DNA of 64,000 nucleotides from an uncultured Porphyromonadaceae bacterium (GCA_900540625.1 UQGP01000008.1:1-64000); one strand, 5' to 3'. Positions 8,600-17,724 are shown, counted from the stretch's first letter. Numbers and translations are program-made. The notes: generated by a model from the sequence alone, not told the origin.

Positions 8600-10036
8600 A
8601 TGAGCAACGAAATCAACGATTTGGAAAACATAAACAACGCCCTGCACGCCCTCGTAGAGGACACAAACAGCGCCGCAGAGGATCATACCTCGCAGGACAA
8701 GACGCAATCCGAAGTCGGCCAAGGCCGGTGCGTATGTCCCCAAGCGGCAGACGGATCGTGTTCCAAAGCGACGGACGGATCGTGCCCCAAGGACAAATGC
8801 CGAGACTGCAGCGGATGCTCGGACACAGCAAGGCACAAGCTGCATTGTTTCAATTGGCTCGAAGACATCCCCGGCGGATACGCCGATGATGACATGGTGG
8901 AAGTGCAGTTCAAGAACACCCGCAAGGGATACTACAAGAACTCCACCGGCATCCCCCTCAAGGCCGGCGACCTGGTAGCCGTAGAGGCCCAGCCGGGACA
9001 TGACATCGGGACAGTGACACTGACCGGAGCACTTGTGCGCCTGCAAATGCGCAAAAGCGGCATACGGCCCAACGCCGAGACAAAGCGCGTGTTCCGCAAG
9101 GCCAAGCCGGCGGACATTGACAAATACAACGAAGCACGTGCACGCGAGCAAGACACTATGATACGCGCACGCAAAATCGCCCAAAGCCTCCAACTGGATA
9201 TGAAAATCGGCGACGTAGAGTACCAGGGCGACGGCAACAAGGCGATATTCTACTACATAGCCGACGCACGCGTCGACTTTCGCCAATTAATCAAAGTCTT
9301 GGCCGACACCTTCAAAATACGCATTGAGATGAAGCAGATAGGCGCACGCCAAGAAGCCGGACGCATTGGCGGCATAGGCCCCTGCGGTCGCCCGCTGTGC
9401 TGCTCATCGTGGATGCAAAACTTCGTCAGCGTCTCCACAAGTGCCGCACGCTTCCAGGACATCTCGCTCAATCCACAAAAACTGGCCGGACAGTGCGCCA
9501 AGCTCAAGTGCTGCCTCAACTTCGAAGTAGACACATATGTCGAAACAGTCAAGCGCATGCCGCCCAAGAATGTACGACTTGAAACGGCAGATGCCACCTG
9601 GTACCATTTCAAGACCGATGTATTCAAACGCGAAATCATATACTCATCGGACAAGTCAATGGCTGCCAACCTCACGACCTTGGACGCCGAACGCGTATTC
9701 GAAATTATTGCCCTCAACAAAGAAGGCAAAAAGCCCGCAACGCTACTGCGAGATGCCGAAGCAGCCGAAGCAGCAGCCAAAGACCGCCCAAGCGTCAACG
9801 ACCTCCTGGATCAGGACGAACTGACACGCTTCGACAAAAAGAAGCGCAAGAAAAAGAAACCGTCCAAGGACAAAGCGCCAAAAACGCCCAAAGACAGCAA
9901 AGATTCCAAGCCGTCCAATGGCGATGCAGCCCAAGACAAACAATCACGGCCCAATCGCCGCAACAAGAAAAAGCCGCGTAATAACGGCAAAGGTAACGAC
10001 AACCAACAGACAAAAGAGCCAAAAGCAGATGCATAA
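8600..10036 (+). CDS. ricT: PSP1-domain protein, RicT/YaaT family
   Basis: A 478-residue protein with a central PSP1 domain (GRIGGIGPCGRPLCCSSWM near residues 254-272, then KLAGQCAKLKCCLNFE near 294-309). RicT proteins form an iron-sulfur complex that assists RNase Y in Bacillus, and this gene begins 6 bases after rny, which supports a shared role in RNA processing. Two parts are unusual. Residues 44-73 carry seven cysteines, with a near-duplicate octad (AADGSCSK, ATDGSCPK). Residues from about 410 form a Lys-rich, Asn/Pro-rich tail likely to be disordered and RNA-binding. The start is fixed by the short gap to rny. The family is certain; the RNase Y partnership in this phylum is inference. 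Confidence 0.88.
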   Translation: MSNEINDLENINNALHALVEDTNSAAEDHTSQDKTQSEVGQGRCVCPQAADGSCSKATDGSCPKDKCRDCSGCSDTARHKLHCFNWLEDIPGGYADDDMVEVQFKNTRKGYYKNSTGIPLKAGDLVAVEAQPGHDIGTVTLTGALVRLQMRKSGIRPNAETKRVFRKAKPADIDKYNEARAREQDTMIRARKIAQSLQLDMKIGDVEYQGDGNKAIFYYIADARVDFRQLIKVLADTFKIRIEMKQIGARQEAGRIGGIGPCGRPLCCSSWMQNFVSVSTSAARFQDISLNPQKLAGQCAKLKCCLNFEVDTYVETVKRMPPKNVRLETADATWYHFKTDVFKREIIYSSDKSMAANLTTLDAERVFEIIALNKEGKKPATLLRDAEAAEAAAKDRPSVNDLLDQDELTRFDKKKRKKKKPSKDKAPKTPKDSKDSKPSNGDAAQDKQSRPNRRNKKKPRNNGKGNDNQQTKEPKADA

Positions 10037-10511
10037 TAAGCATCTACATATAATATTATTGGCGATGCTCGGCGCCCTGACGGCCTCGGGGGTTATGTCT
10101 TGTTCGGGCGGCACGCCGGGCGCATGGTCTGATATAGACATCAACGGCTGGCGCTATGGCCGGACAGTGACACTGACGCCCGACAGCGCCGAAGCCACGG
10201 ACCGCATCGCGCTGACAATACGACACAGCCACAACTACGAGTACTCCAACCTGTGGCTCGAAATCAAGTACGATTCGACCGACAGCACGGCCACAGACAC
10301 CGTGGACGTTACACTGGCCGACGAATGGGGCCGATGGAGAGGCCACGGCAGCGGCGTCACATACCAGAACACCGACACCGTGAGGCTGCGACATCATCTG
10401 CGTCAGGGAGGCTCGCTACACTTGCGCCACATCATGCGTCTGGACACACTCACCGAAATCGAGCAGATAGGCATCACGCCGCTGCCACCATCCAAGCACT
10501 ACGAGAAATGA
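10029..10511 (+). CDS. gldH: Gliding motility lipoprotein GldH
   Basis: A 160-residue lipoprotein starting MHNKHLHIILLAMLGAL. I chose the ATG at 10029 (overlapping the ricT-like stop by 8 bases), because it directly precedes a signal peptide with lipobox GVMSC; an earlier in-frame ATG at 9918 would bury the signal. The mature part has the GldH layout, with NLWLEIKYD near the middle and MRLDTLTEIEQIGITPL near the C-terminus. In flavobacteria GldH supports gliding and the type IX secretion machinery. Non-gliding Bacteroidales keep it at this locus, so gliding cannot be inferred. Its stop overlaps the next start as ATGA. Confidence 0.8.
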   Translation: MHNKHLHIILLAMLGALTASGVMSCSGGTPGAWSDIDINGWRYGRTVTLTPDSAEATDRIALTIRHSHNYEYSNLWLEIKYDSTDSTATDTVDVTLADEWGRWRGHGSGVTYQNTDTVRLRHHLRQGGSLHLRHIMRLDTLTEIEQIGITPLPPSKHYEK

Positions 10512-11140
10512 ACGATAAGATGCAATGCGATGCACTGATATTTGACATGGACGGTACCCTGTGGGATGCCGTGGACTCGTATGCACGGATATGGAACACG
10601 ACCTTCGAACAGGCGGGCATCACAGATGTGCCGCGCGTAACACGTCAGGTACTGATGCGCGAAATGGGCAAACACCTCGAAGACATCATCGAAGACATCG
10701 CCCCGGGACATGATAGCGATGGACGCTTTTTGCAACTACTCAACGCCAACGAGGCCACAATGATGCCGGGGCTACGCGGACGCCTGTTTGACGGAGTGGT
10801 AGAAACAATACCCGAACTGGCACGCCGTTTGCCGCTGTTTATGGTAAGCAATTGCGGGCCTCTCGGACTTGACAACTTTCTTGACGTCAACGGGCTGCGT
10901 CCTTACTTCAAAGACGCGCTGAGCCACGGCGGCACAGGGCTGGACAAGGCTGGCAATATCGCACTGCTTATACATAAGTACGGCCTGACCCTCCCGGTGT
11001 ACGTGGGTGATACGCAGGGAGACAGCGATGCAGCACATGCCGCCGGCGCCCGGATGGTATACTGCGCCTATGGTTTTGGGAATGTCGAGGACGCAGACGC
11101 CGTCATCCACTCCTTCGGCGAGCTGAAGGACATTGTCTGA
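10508..11140 (+). CDS. HAD-family phosphatase (phosphoglycolate phosphatase-like)
   Basis: A 210-residue cytoplasmic hydrolase. The start at 10508 (MNDKMQCDALIFDMDGT) overlaps the gldH stop by four bases and puts HAD motif I, DMDGTLWD, near residues 12-19. Motif II is the S in MVSNCG, motif III the K in GLDKAGN and motif IV GDTQGDSDAAHAAG. A helical cap follows motif I as in the Gph/PGMB subgroup. The substrate cannot be deduced. It sits in an unbroken operon-like run of housekeeping genes. Confidence 0.88.
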   Translation: MNDKMQCDALIFDMDGTLWDAVDSYARIWNTTFEQAGITDVPRVTRQVLMREMGKHLEDIIEDIAPGHDSDGRFLQLLNANEATMMPGLRGRLFDGVVETIPELARRLPLFMVSNCGPLGLDNFLDVNGLRPYFKDALSHGGTGLDKAGNIALLIHKYGLTLPVYVGDTQGDSDAAHAAGARMVYCAYGFGNVEDADAVIHSFGELKDIV

Positions 11141-11226
11141 ACGCGATGCAACGAGGGCACGAGTGCCGCACCTGCATTTTTAAATTCGAACCACACAAAG
11201 AAAAGACATACAGACCTTTTTATATT

Positions 11227-12447
11227 ATGACACTACACGCTATGAAACGGTCAAACATACTGCAACTGCTCAGCGCCGATGAACTGGCGCTGAAACTATC
11301 ACGCCTCAAGAAGCTTATGGAGCAAGATGGCATCGATGCCATGTTGTTGACCATCAACGCCAACCTGTACTATATGACAGGACGCGTCTACGGCGGATAC
11401 ATATACATACATCGTGACTCAGATGCCCCGGCCTATTTTGTCAAACGACCCGTAGGCCTCGAAGGAGACGGCGTTATATCCATACACAAGCCCGAGAACA
11501 TTCTCGAGGAACTGCAACACCATTCGCTTCCAAAGCCCAAGCACTTAGCTTTGGAACAAGACACCCTGTCCTACAATGCCATACTGCGCCTGTGTCATGC
11601 CATGGGCGTTGAAGTCGGCGATGTAGCCAATGCCGATGCCCTGCTACGCCACGCTCGCGCCGTCAAGACCGCCGGCGAGATAGAGCTAATAGCCGCATCC
11701 GGCAGCCGCCACGAGCATGTCTATCGCATGATTCCGCGCTTGTACCAAGACAACATGACCGACATCGAGCTGCAAGTCGAGATAGAGCGCGTCTCGCGAC
11801 TCGAAGGATGCCTCGGACAGTTCCGCATCAACGGCAACGACATGGAACTGTATATGGGCAATGTCCTGGCCGGAGACAACGCCGATGCGCCATCTCCCTA
11901 CGACTTTGCCTTGGGAGGCGCGGGCGCTGACCCGTCGCTACCCGTAGGCGCCAACGGCACAATTCTGCGCCCCGGCATGACGGTAATGGTGGACGTCAAT
12001 GGCAACTACACCGGATATATGACCGATATGACGCGTACCTTCGTATTGGGAGACATCCCCGAGGAGGCACAACGCGCCCACCAACTGTCCATAGACATCT
12101 GCAACACCCTCGCCCAAATGGGTCGTGTAGGGACAGCAGCCTCGGATATGTATGAGAAAGCCCTCGATATGGCGCGACAAGCCGGGCTTGAGCACTACTT
12201 CATGGGACACCGACAGCACGCCGGATTCGTAGGACACGGCGTAGGCATCGAAATAAATGAACTGCCCGTCATAGCTCCGCGCAGCCGTGACATCCTCGAA
12301 GCCGGCAACGTCATCGCCATCGAGCCAAAATTCGTTATTCCCGGCGTAGGTGCCGTAGGCATCGAAAGCACATACGTAGTATGCGAGAACGCCCCCATGC
12401 GCTGCCTCACCAACGCCCCTACACAACTTATCAGTTTCGAACAATGA
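11227..12447 (+). CDS. M24-family aminopeptidase (Xaa-Pro peptidase type)
   Basis: A 406-residue metallopeptidase. The N-terminal creatinase-like domain spans residues about 10-150 and the pita-bread catalytic domain follows. Metal ligands are visible as the Asp pair in VMVDVNGNYTGYMTDMTRTF, the His in HAGFVGHGVGIEINE, and the Glu residues of IAIEPKF and VGIEST. Such enzymes release N-terminal residues next to proline, although Bacteroidota paralogues are not characterised. The start could be 11227 or 11242; a longer reading from 11146 would add unmatched residues. Its stop overlaps the next start as ATGA. Confidence 0.88.
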   Translation: MTLHAMKRSNILQLLSADELALKLSRLKKLMEQDGIDAMLLTINANLYYMTGRVYGGYIYIHRDSDAPAYFVKRPVGLEGDGVISIHKPENILEELQHHSLPKPKHLALEQDTLSYNAILRLCHAMGVEVGDVANADALLRHARAVKTAGEIELIAASGSRHEHVYRMIPRLYQDNMTDIELQVEIERVSRLEGCLGQFRINGNDMELYMGNVLAGDNADAPSPYDFALGGAGADPSLPVGANGTILRPGMTVMVDVNGNYTGYMTDMTRTFVLGDIPEEAQRAHQLSIDICNTLAQMGRVGTAASDMYEKALDMARQAGLEHYFMGHRQHAGFVGHGVGIEINELPVIAPRSRDILEAGNVIAIEPKFVIPGVGAVGIESTYVVCENAPMRCLTNAPTQLISFEQ

Positions 12448-13985
12448 CAACACGGCTGACGGAAGAAAGAACTGACGACAGCAACTACGCACGGCTGCTG
12501 CGCGACCGCATATTCAAACGCGTGGGCCATGTAGCCGACGAATTGGGTATGGAAGCATACGTCGTGGGCGGATACGTGCGCGATGCATTGCTGCGCCGCG
12601 GCGATCTCAACGACATAGACTTCGTCACCGTAGGCTCGGGCATAACTCTGGCTACAGCCGTGGCCAAAAGCCTCGGACGAGGCACACACCTCGGCGTGTT
12701 CCACAGCTACGGAACAGCGCAGGTCAAGCGCGGAAGGCTCGAATTGGAATTTGTGGGCGCACGCCGCGAGAGCTACAAACGCGATTCGCGCAACCCCATA
12801 GTCGAAGACGGCACGCTGGAGGAAGACATTGCACGGCGTGACTTCACCATCAATGCTATGGCCATATGCATCAACGAAGACTCCTTCGGACGGCTCATAG
12901 ACAATTACAACGGACTGCAAGACCTGCAAGACCGCATAATACGCACGCCGCTGGAACCGGAAATAACCTTCAGTGATGACCCATTGCGAATGATGCGCGC
13001 CATACGTTTTGCCACACAACTGCAATTTGACATCTGCCCCGAGACATTCGAAGCCATATGCGCCCGGGCCGAGCGTATACGCATCATCACCACCGAGCGC
13101 ATCACCACCGAGCTTAACAAAATCATGGCCTCGCCGCGTCCCTCCATAGGCTGGGACTTGCTGCACCACAGCGGGTTGCTGGCCATAATCCTCCCCGAAT
13201 TGGAGGCTCTGGTGGGCGTACAGGTGGTCAACGGACGCGGACATAAGGACAACTTCTACCACACACTCGAAGTGCTGGACAACGTGGCCGCCGCCACCAA
13301 CGACATCTGGGTGCGCTGGGCGGCACTGCTACACGACATCGCCAAGCCGCTGACTAAGCGCTACGACCCACAAGCCGGATGGACATTCCATAACCACAAC
13401 TTCATAGGCGCCAAGATGGTGCCACGCATATTTGCACGGCTCAAGCTGCCTATGGGAGCCGAGATGCGTCGCGTCAAACGCCTCGTAGACTTACATATGC
13501 GCCCCATAGCGCTGGTAGAAGACGAAGTAACGGACAGCGCCGTGCGTCGGCTGATAAACTACGCCGAAGACGACCTGAACGCCTTGATGATTCTGGCGCG
13601 CGCCGACATCACGTCCAAAAACATCGAAAAGAAACAACGCTTTCTCGACAACTTCGACATTGTCGAGCGCAAATTTGCCGACATCAACGCCTTGGACGCC
13701 GAACGCGCCTTCCGCCCGGCACTCAACGGCTATGACATCATGGCTATGTTCGGCCTGACACAAGGCCCCACCGTGGGAATGCTGATGTCCAATCTGACAC
13801 GAGTGTCCCGCGACTGCGAAATCGAACCCACACGTCAGGCCGCCATTGACTACCTCATGGATTTAGGCGCACAAAACGGCCTGAAAGGCGACCCTTCCAA
13901 GCTGCCGACACCGCCCGAGGATACTGACACGGAAGGCATTTTCACCGACATGGCGCCGCAGCAATCCGAGCAAAACACAGACTGA
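12444..13985 (+). CDS. tRNA nucleotidyltransferase with HD domain (CCA-adding family)
   Basis: A 513-residue class II nucleotidyltransferase. The head domain has VVGGYVRDALL near residues 35-45 and the catalytic DIDF near 53-56; the RRDFTINAMA motif lies near 131-140. A C-terminal HD domain carries LLHDIAKP near 316-323 after a helical tRNA-binding region. The enzyme adds or repairs the 3' CCA of tRNAs. The tRNA-Phe of this window lacks an encoded CCA, which fits a need for it. The start at 12444 forms an ATGA overlap with the upstream gene. An acidic tail of about 40 residues extends beyond the usual length. Confidence 0.92.
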   Translation: MTTRLTEERTDDSNYARLLRDRIFKRVGHVADELGMEAYVVGGYVRDALLRRGDLNDIDFVTVGSGITLATAVAKSLGRGTHLGVFHSYGTAQVKRGRLELEFVGARRESYKRDSRNPIVEDGTLEEDIARRDFTINAMAICINEDSFGRLIDNYNGLQDLQDRIIRTPLEPEITFSDDPLRMMRAIRFATQLQFDICPETFEAICARAERIRIITTERITTELNKIMASPRPSIGWDLLHHSGLLAIILPELEALVGVQVVNGRGHKDNFYHTLEVLDNVAAATNDIWVRWAALLHDIAKPLTKRYDPQAGWTFHNHNFIGAKMVPRIFARLKLPMGAEMRRVKRLVDLHMRPIALVEDEVTDSAVRRLINYAEDDLNALMILARADITSKNIEKKQRFLDNFDIVERKFADINALDAERAFRPALNGYDIMAMFGLTQGPTVGMLMSNLTRVSRDCEIEPTRQAAIDYLMDLGAQNGLKGDPSKLPTPPEDTDTEGIFTDMAPQQSEQNTD

Positions 13986-14013
13986 TACTCCTCACCACTA
14001 CACCAAACAGACA

Positions 14014-14346
14014 ATGTATTACCTCACCAAAAGACTCGAAATATCGGCGGCACATCGCCTTATGCTGTCCTATGACAGCAAATGCACCAATACGCACGGC
14101 CACAACTGGATTATCACCGTGCACTGTCGCGCGGCCGAGCTGAACGCCGATGGCATGGTCACCGACTTTACGCACATCAAAAACACGGTGATGGACCGCC
14201 TGGATCACGCCAATCTAAACGACGTGCTGCCCTTCAACCCCACGGCCGAAAACATAGCCCGCTGGATATGCGACAATGTACCCAACTGCTACCGCGTCGA
14301 TGTCCAAGAAAGCGAAGGCAACATCGCATCATACCAGCGCGATTGA
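14014..14346 (+). CDS. queD: 6-carboxytetrahydropterin synthase QueD
   Basis: A 110-residue tunnelling-fold enzyme converting dihydroneopterin triphosphate to 6-carboxytetrahydropterin in queuosine synthesis. The zinc His ligands appear in SAAHRL (near residue 13) and THGHNW (near residues 28-33), and the catalytic Cys in DSKCTNTHGH. VMDRLDHANLND and the late Glu of VQESEGN match the rest of the family pattern. The length is normal. It is followed by queE 23 bases downstream; queA lies about 40 kb away in the same window. Confidence 0.94.
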   Translation: MYYLTKRLEISAAHRLMLSYDSKCTNTHGHNWIITVHCRAAELNADGMVTDFTHIKNTVMDRLDHANLNDVLPFNPTAENIARWICDNVPNCYRVDVQESEGNIASYQRD

Positions 14347-14368
14347 CAGCACACAACGCCACACGCAC

Positions 14369-14926
14369 ATGGACAAAAAATATCGCGTTAACGAAATCTT
14401 TTACTCGCTGCAAGGCGAAGGCCGCTACACCGGCACGGCCGCCGTATTCGTGCGCCTGAGCGGATGCAACATCCGTTGCGACTTCTGCGACACCGATCAC
14501 ACACAATATGACGAAATGACCGCCGCCGAAATCGCCCAAGCCGCCGCCGCATACCCGGCACGTCACTTAGTACTCACCGGCGGCGAGCCAACACTGCAGG
14601 CCGACAGCGACCTGCTGCGTGCCATCAAGGCCCACGGATTTTACGTCCAGATAGAGACCAACGGCACACGACCCGTGCCGCCGGAGGTGGACTGGGTCAC
14701 ATGCTCGCCCAAAGGTGAAGGTCCTTGGGATATCGACCGCGTGGACGAGCTGAAAGTCGTATACACAGGCCAAGACGTTGAGACTATATATCGCCATTTC
14801 AACGTCCCATGCGCCAAGCTGCAACCATGCTCGGGACAAAACATCGCCGAGACAGTAACCTATATCATGCAACATCCGCACTGGGGACTGTCGTTGCAGA
14901 CGCACAAGCTGCTGGACATACGCTGA
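14369..14926 (+). CDS. queE: 7-carboxy-7-deazaguanine synthase QueE
   Basis: A 185-residue radical-SAM enzyme converting 6-carboxytetrahydropterin to 7-carboxy-7-deazaguanine. The start at 14369 (MDKKYRVNEIFYSLQGEG) gives the standard N-terminus; an in-frame ATG at 14276 lies inside queD. The [4Fe-4S] motif is C-NIR-C-DF-C (CxxxCxxC) near residues 30-37, followed by VLTGGEPTLQ near 72. Length and motifs match the short QueE class. It is coupled to queD. Confidence 0.95.
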   Translation: MDKKYRVNEIFYSLQGEGRYTGTAAVFVRLSGCNIRCDFCDTDHTQYDEMTAAEIAQAAAAYPARHLVLTGGEPTLQADSDLLRAIKAHGFYVQIETNGTRPVPPEVDWVTCSPKGEGPWDIDRVDELKVVYTGQDVETIYRHFNVPCAKLQPCSGQNIAETVTYIMQHPHWGLSLQTHKLLDIR

Positions 14927-15009
14927 GGGTATGAACCTGTCATAAGACCGCGACACACCCGTTCAAACGCCACTTTCTTACGTACAACCACACTAAGCAT
15001 AACATCGCG

Positions 15010-16272
15010 ATGAAGCATATGACACTGACACTGGCCGCCGCTTTGGCAATAGCCATAGCAGCCAATGCTGCGCCCAAGAAAAAGCACACGCCGGCCTACG
15101 AAGACCTCTCGGAACAAATCTCGGACGCGCTCAACAGCTACGACATCAAGCAGGCCCAGGAGCTGATAGAACGCTGGGAAGCCGCAGCCAAACGCGCACG
15201 CCGAGACCTACCAACTTCCGCCGATGAGCTGCGCGGACGCATAGTTATGATGGACAATATGTTGCAACGCGTCGAAGACATTACCATCATCGACTCGGTG
15301 ACCGTGCCGCGCAGTCGTCTGGCCGAGGCCTTTCCGCTGCCTGCAAACGCCGGACGATTAGGATCGCGACAGATGCTGCCGCCCAACATCCGTACAAACG
15401 ACAACACCATAGTATATACCGCCAACGACGGCCGCGAAGTCTTCTGGAACGCACCGGACAGCACCGGTCGTTCCACGCTGTACCATGCCGGAATATTGGA
15501 CGACGGAACATTGGAAAGCCCGACAAAGGTCTTTCCCTCGGCACAATACGCCACCGCTTGCCCGTTTATGCTCACCGACGGCAGCACCTTGTATTTCGCA
15601 GCACAAGACCCCGAGACCTCGATAGGCGGATACGACATATACATGACACGACGAGACGACTCCACTGGTGACTTTCTCGAGCCCGTGAACATCGGAATGC
15701 CCTACAACTCGCCGTACAACGACATACTTATGGCCATAGACACAGACAACGGCATAGGATGGTGGGCCACGGACCGCAACAGCCTCGACAGCGACAGCAT
15801 CACCGTGTACACATATCTCACCAACGCCACGCGCCGCAACCTCAACCCCGAGCGCAACGACCTGGCTGACCGCGCCTTTGTCACCGACATCGCCGTCACG
15901 CAGGACACCGACACTGACGCCGCCGCCATCCGAGAGCAAATCAACGCCCGCGCCACCGCTCAAACATTCGACACAAAGGACACACGCACAACCGATACAC
16001 TGCCCTACCCCTTCAGCATCGAAGGACGAGCCGTATACTACCGCCTCTCCGACTTTCGCAGCGCCGAGGCACGCGAATTAATGTCGCAATACCTCCAACA
16101 GTTTAATCTTGATCAGGCATATCGCCGCCAGCTTGAGCGCCTGCGCATACGCTACGCCAACGGCGACCACACCGTGGCCGCCGAGATACGCGCCCTCGAA
16201 AATTCCGTAGCCAGAGCCGTCCCCTCTCTCCGCCGCCTCCGCAACGCCGTCATCCGCGCCGAACTCCACTAA
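15010..16272 (+). CDS. Exported WD40-like (PD40) repeat protein
   Basis: A 420-residue protein with a signal peptide (residues 1-20, ending ANAA). Residues about 25-90 are helical and TPR-like. Residues about 135-280 contain beta-propeller blades of the PD40 type, for example GREVFWNAPDSTGR and GSTLYFAAQDPETSIGGYD, the second being the classic 'display-to-screen' repeat seen in TolB/OmpA-associated proteins of Bacteroidota. The C-terminal 100 residues are helical and basic. It is probably periplasmic or outer-membrane associated. A strong terminator follows 20 bases after the stop. The function is unknown. Confidence 0.75.
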   Translation: MKHMTLTLAAALAIAIAANAAPKKKHTPAYEDLSEQISDALNSYDIKQAQELIERWEAAAKRARRDLPTSADELRGRIVMMDNMLQRVEDITIIDSVTVPRSRLAEAFPLPANAGRLGSRQMLPPNIRTNDNTIVYTANDGREVFWNAPDSTGRSTLYHAGILDDGTLESPTKVFPSAQYATACPFMLTDGSTLYFAAQDPETSIGGYDIYMTRRDDSTGDFLEPVNIGMPYNSPYNDILMAIDTDNGIGWWATDRNSLDSDSITVYTYLTNATRRNLNPERNDLADRAFVTDIAVTQDTDTDAAAIREQINARATAQTFDTKDTRTTDTLPYPFSIEGRAVYYRLSDFRSAEARELMSQYLQQFNLDQAYRRQLERLRIRYANGDHTVAAEIRALENSVARAVPSLRRLRNAVIRAELH

Positions 16273-16291
16273 TCCAAGCCCCCCATACGAG

Positions 16292-16343
16292 ACAATACAA
16301 TCAGGGAGGGCGCGACCGGTCGCGCCCTCCCTGATTGTATTGT
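16292..16343. terminator. Perfect 52-base palindromic terminator
   Basis: The two halves, 16292-16317 and 16318-16343, are exact reverse complements with no spacer, so the RNA forms a 26-bp stem minus the bases of the tip. The core is G+C rich (GGGAGGGCGCGACC) and the flanks are A+T rich, so each strand ends in ATTGTATTGT and it can work both ways. It ends the long plus-strand run and marks the left edge of the accessory patch. Confidence 0.85.
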
Positions 16344-16425
16344 TATGCCTATGCTCAGTCAAGAATTTCCACACAGAACACTATCCTCCCAATGGCCTGA
16401 AAACACTCCAACTTGTGGGGACTCG

Positions 16426-16458
16426 CTAAGGATGCCCGGCTTGACCGTCCATCCTTAG
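16426..16458. repeat. Inverted repeat downstream of the small-protein operon
   Basis: CTAAGGATG (16426-16434) and CATCCTTAG (16450-16458) form a 9-bp stem with a 15-base loop just past the last minus-strand gene. There is no T run, so a processing or weak termination role is possible but not shown. Confidence 0.4.
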
Positions 16459-16466
16459 TTGCGCCA

Positions 16467-16922
16467 CTAAATAGATAGTTCGATTAGTGTTTCAGGAGAG
16501 TATACTTTGAAACTCATCTTCACAACCTTGCCATTCTCCGTAAACATACTCATACAGAGCGGTTCTCTATTTTCAAAATGCTTTTTATCGCGAGTGTAAT
16601 TCACTACCCACTTAAACGTTGTGAACATAATATCATCTATATTAGAATGCCTTGGAAGAATATATGCGATAAACCTGTCATGCAGCGTCATAATAATATC
16701 AAAAGATGCTGTTGAGGCCATAATGTTCGATAAATTATTATCCTCGATTGCAACCATTATGTTGTCTTGACTGACAGAATCCCAATTGACAGCCCTAACC
16801 CTGATTTTCATCGATGTCCGGCCACAATTAACCATTCTTCCGTCTTGGTATACCTCAAATAGATTAGGGCAGAAGTCCAGTCTCTCTAAAAGAAAAACTT
16901 TGAATGGCTCCAGTTGATCCAT
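16467..16922 (-). CDS. Small unknown protein of the TerB-linked operon (A)
   Basis: A 151-residue soluble protein with no recognised domain, signal peptide or membrane segment. It looks mixed alpha/beta, with hydrophobic strands such as FDIIMTLHDRFIAYIL near residues 74-89. The last 30 residues (MFTENGKVVKMSFKVYSP) resemble in spacing the end of its upstream neighbour (LFIEDGEVIKCRLDMFDR), so the two could be distant paralogues. It lies 14 bases after that gene in an apparent four-gene unit. Base composition is visibly A+T-rich compared with flanking housekeeping genes, suggesting acquisition. It could be an effector, immunity protein or structural partner of TerB-like proteins; none is shown. 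Confidence 0.75.
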   Translation of the reverse strand: MDQLEPFKVFLLERLDFCPNLFEVYQDGRMVNCGRTSMKIRVRAVNWDSVSQDNIMVAIEDNNLSNIMASTASFDIIMTLHDRFIAYILPRHSNIDDIMFTTFKWVVNYTRDKKHFENREPLCMSMFTENGKVVKMSFKVYSPETLIELSI

Positions 16923-16936
16923 ATTATTCCGACTTA

Positions 16937-17341
16937 TTATCTATAGTATTCTATATATACATCACGGTCAAACATATCAAGACGACATTTAATTACCTCG
17001 CCATCTTCGATGAAAAGTGTCACGCCATAGTCTGACATATCTATACGCTGATAGCCAAAAGGTGTCATTGCTAAAACAGCGTACCCTCTTAGGACAATCC
17101 TCTCAGAAGATTGCTTTAGTATTCTCATCGGCTTTGGGCTCATCTGATAGTTGTCACCCCACAATGGATGGTTGCCATCCAAATTGAGTATTGACACTAT
17201 ATAACCATCCCCTGGGTTCAAGTCATATCCACTGCAACCATGCGTGTTTTCCTTCACCTCGACTGCACGATTACATACTTGTAGTCCCATAACAGGCGCC
17301 CCATGTTGAAAACGCTGGTGTGAGTGAGATTCGAATATCAT
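16937..17341 (-). CDS. Small unknown protein of the TerB-linked operon (B)
   Basis: A 134-residue soluble protein without a recognised domain. Glycine and aspartate turns (GYDLNPGDGYIVSILNLDGN near residues 38-57) suggest a compact beta-rich fold. It overlaps the preceding TerB-like gene as an ATGA at 17338-17341, so the two are translationally coupled, and it precedes gene A by 14 bases. Its C-terminus is similar in layout to that of A. The tight coupling to a TerB-like protein is the only functional hint. Confidence 0.75.
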   Translation of the reverse strand: MIFESHSHQRFQHGAPVMGLQVCNRAVEVKENTHGCSGYDLNPGDGYIVSILNLDGNHPLWGDNYQMSPKPMRILKQSSERIVLRGYAVLAMTPFGYQRIDMSDYGVTLFIEDGEVIKCRLDMFDRDVYIEYYR

Positions 17342-17724
17342 TGCATATTATTTCTTAAGTCGTTTATAATATCGCCTACCATTGCCTCAACTATCTGAGG
17401 CTTGAAGCCAAGAGCTACTGCTGCAAGTTTGCAACCATGAACCTCGTTACTATCTATATCACCGTCACATATCATAACCATCACCATATCACGTAAATAC
17501 AGCAAACGAGTCTCCATATCCTTTGGGGGTGTAAACTTTATTGAATCCGGAGAATTTTGGCATATTTGCAGATCGTGTTCTGTTAAACCCTCACGTTTAC
17601 AAATCATAGCAATCGTGGCTAATTCGGATTTCAGCACTTTACCATCTGCCATCGCTATAGCCACAAGTGATTTTAAGTGACTTAACTTCTCTCGTTTCTT
17701 CCTTGATGAAAACAAACTAAACAT
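17338..17724 (-). CDS. TerB-like protein 1
   Basis: A 128-residue all-helical protein resembling the TerB (tellurite resistance B) fold. Two D-G motifs followed by Glu are visible: ADGKVLKSE near residues 27-35 and CDGDIDSNE near 86-94. This internal two-fold repeat with acidic loops is typical of TerB-like domains and could bind a metal ion. The N-terminus (FSSRKKREKLSH) is basic. TerB-domain proteins occur in stress and phage-defence modules, often with membrane-linked partners. It overlaps the downstream unknown gene by four bases and lies 103 bases after the second TerB-like gene. Confidence 0.75.
   Translation of the reverse strand: MFSLFSSRKKREKLSHLKSLVAIAMADGKVLKSELATIAMICKREGLTEHDLQICQNSPDSIKFTPPKDMETRLLYLRDMVMVMICDGDIDSNEVHGCKLAAVALGFKPQIVEAMVGDIINDLRNNMQ

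Noticed and set aside
9918..10028. Upstream extension of gldH
   Set aside because: It would overlap the ricT-like gene by over 100 bases and place residues before the lipoprotein signal.
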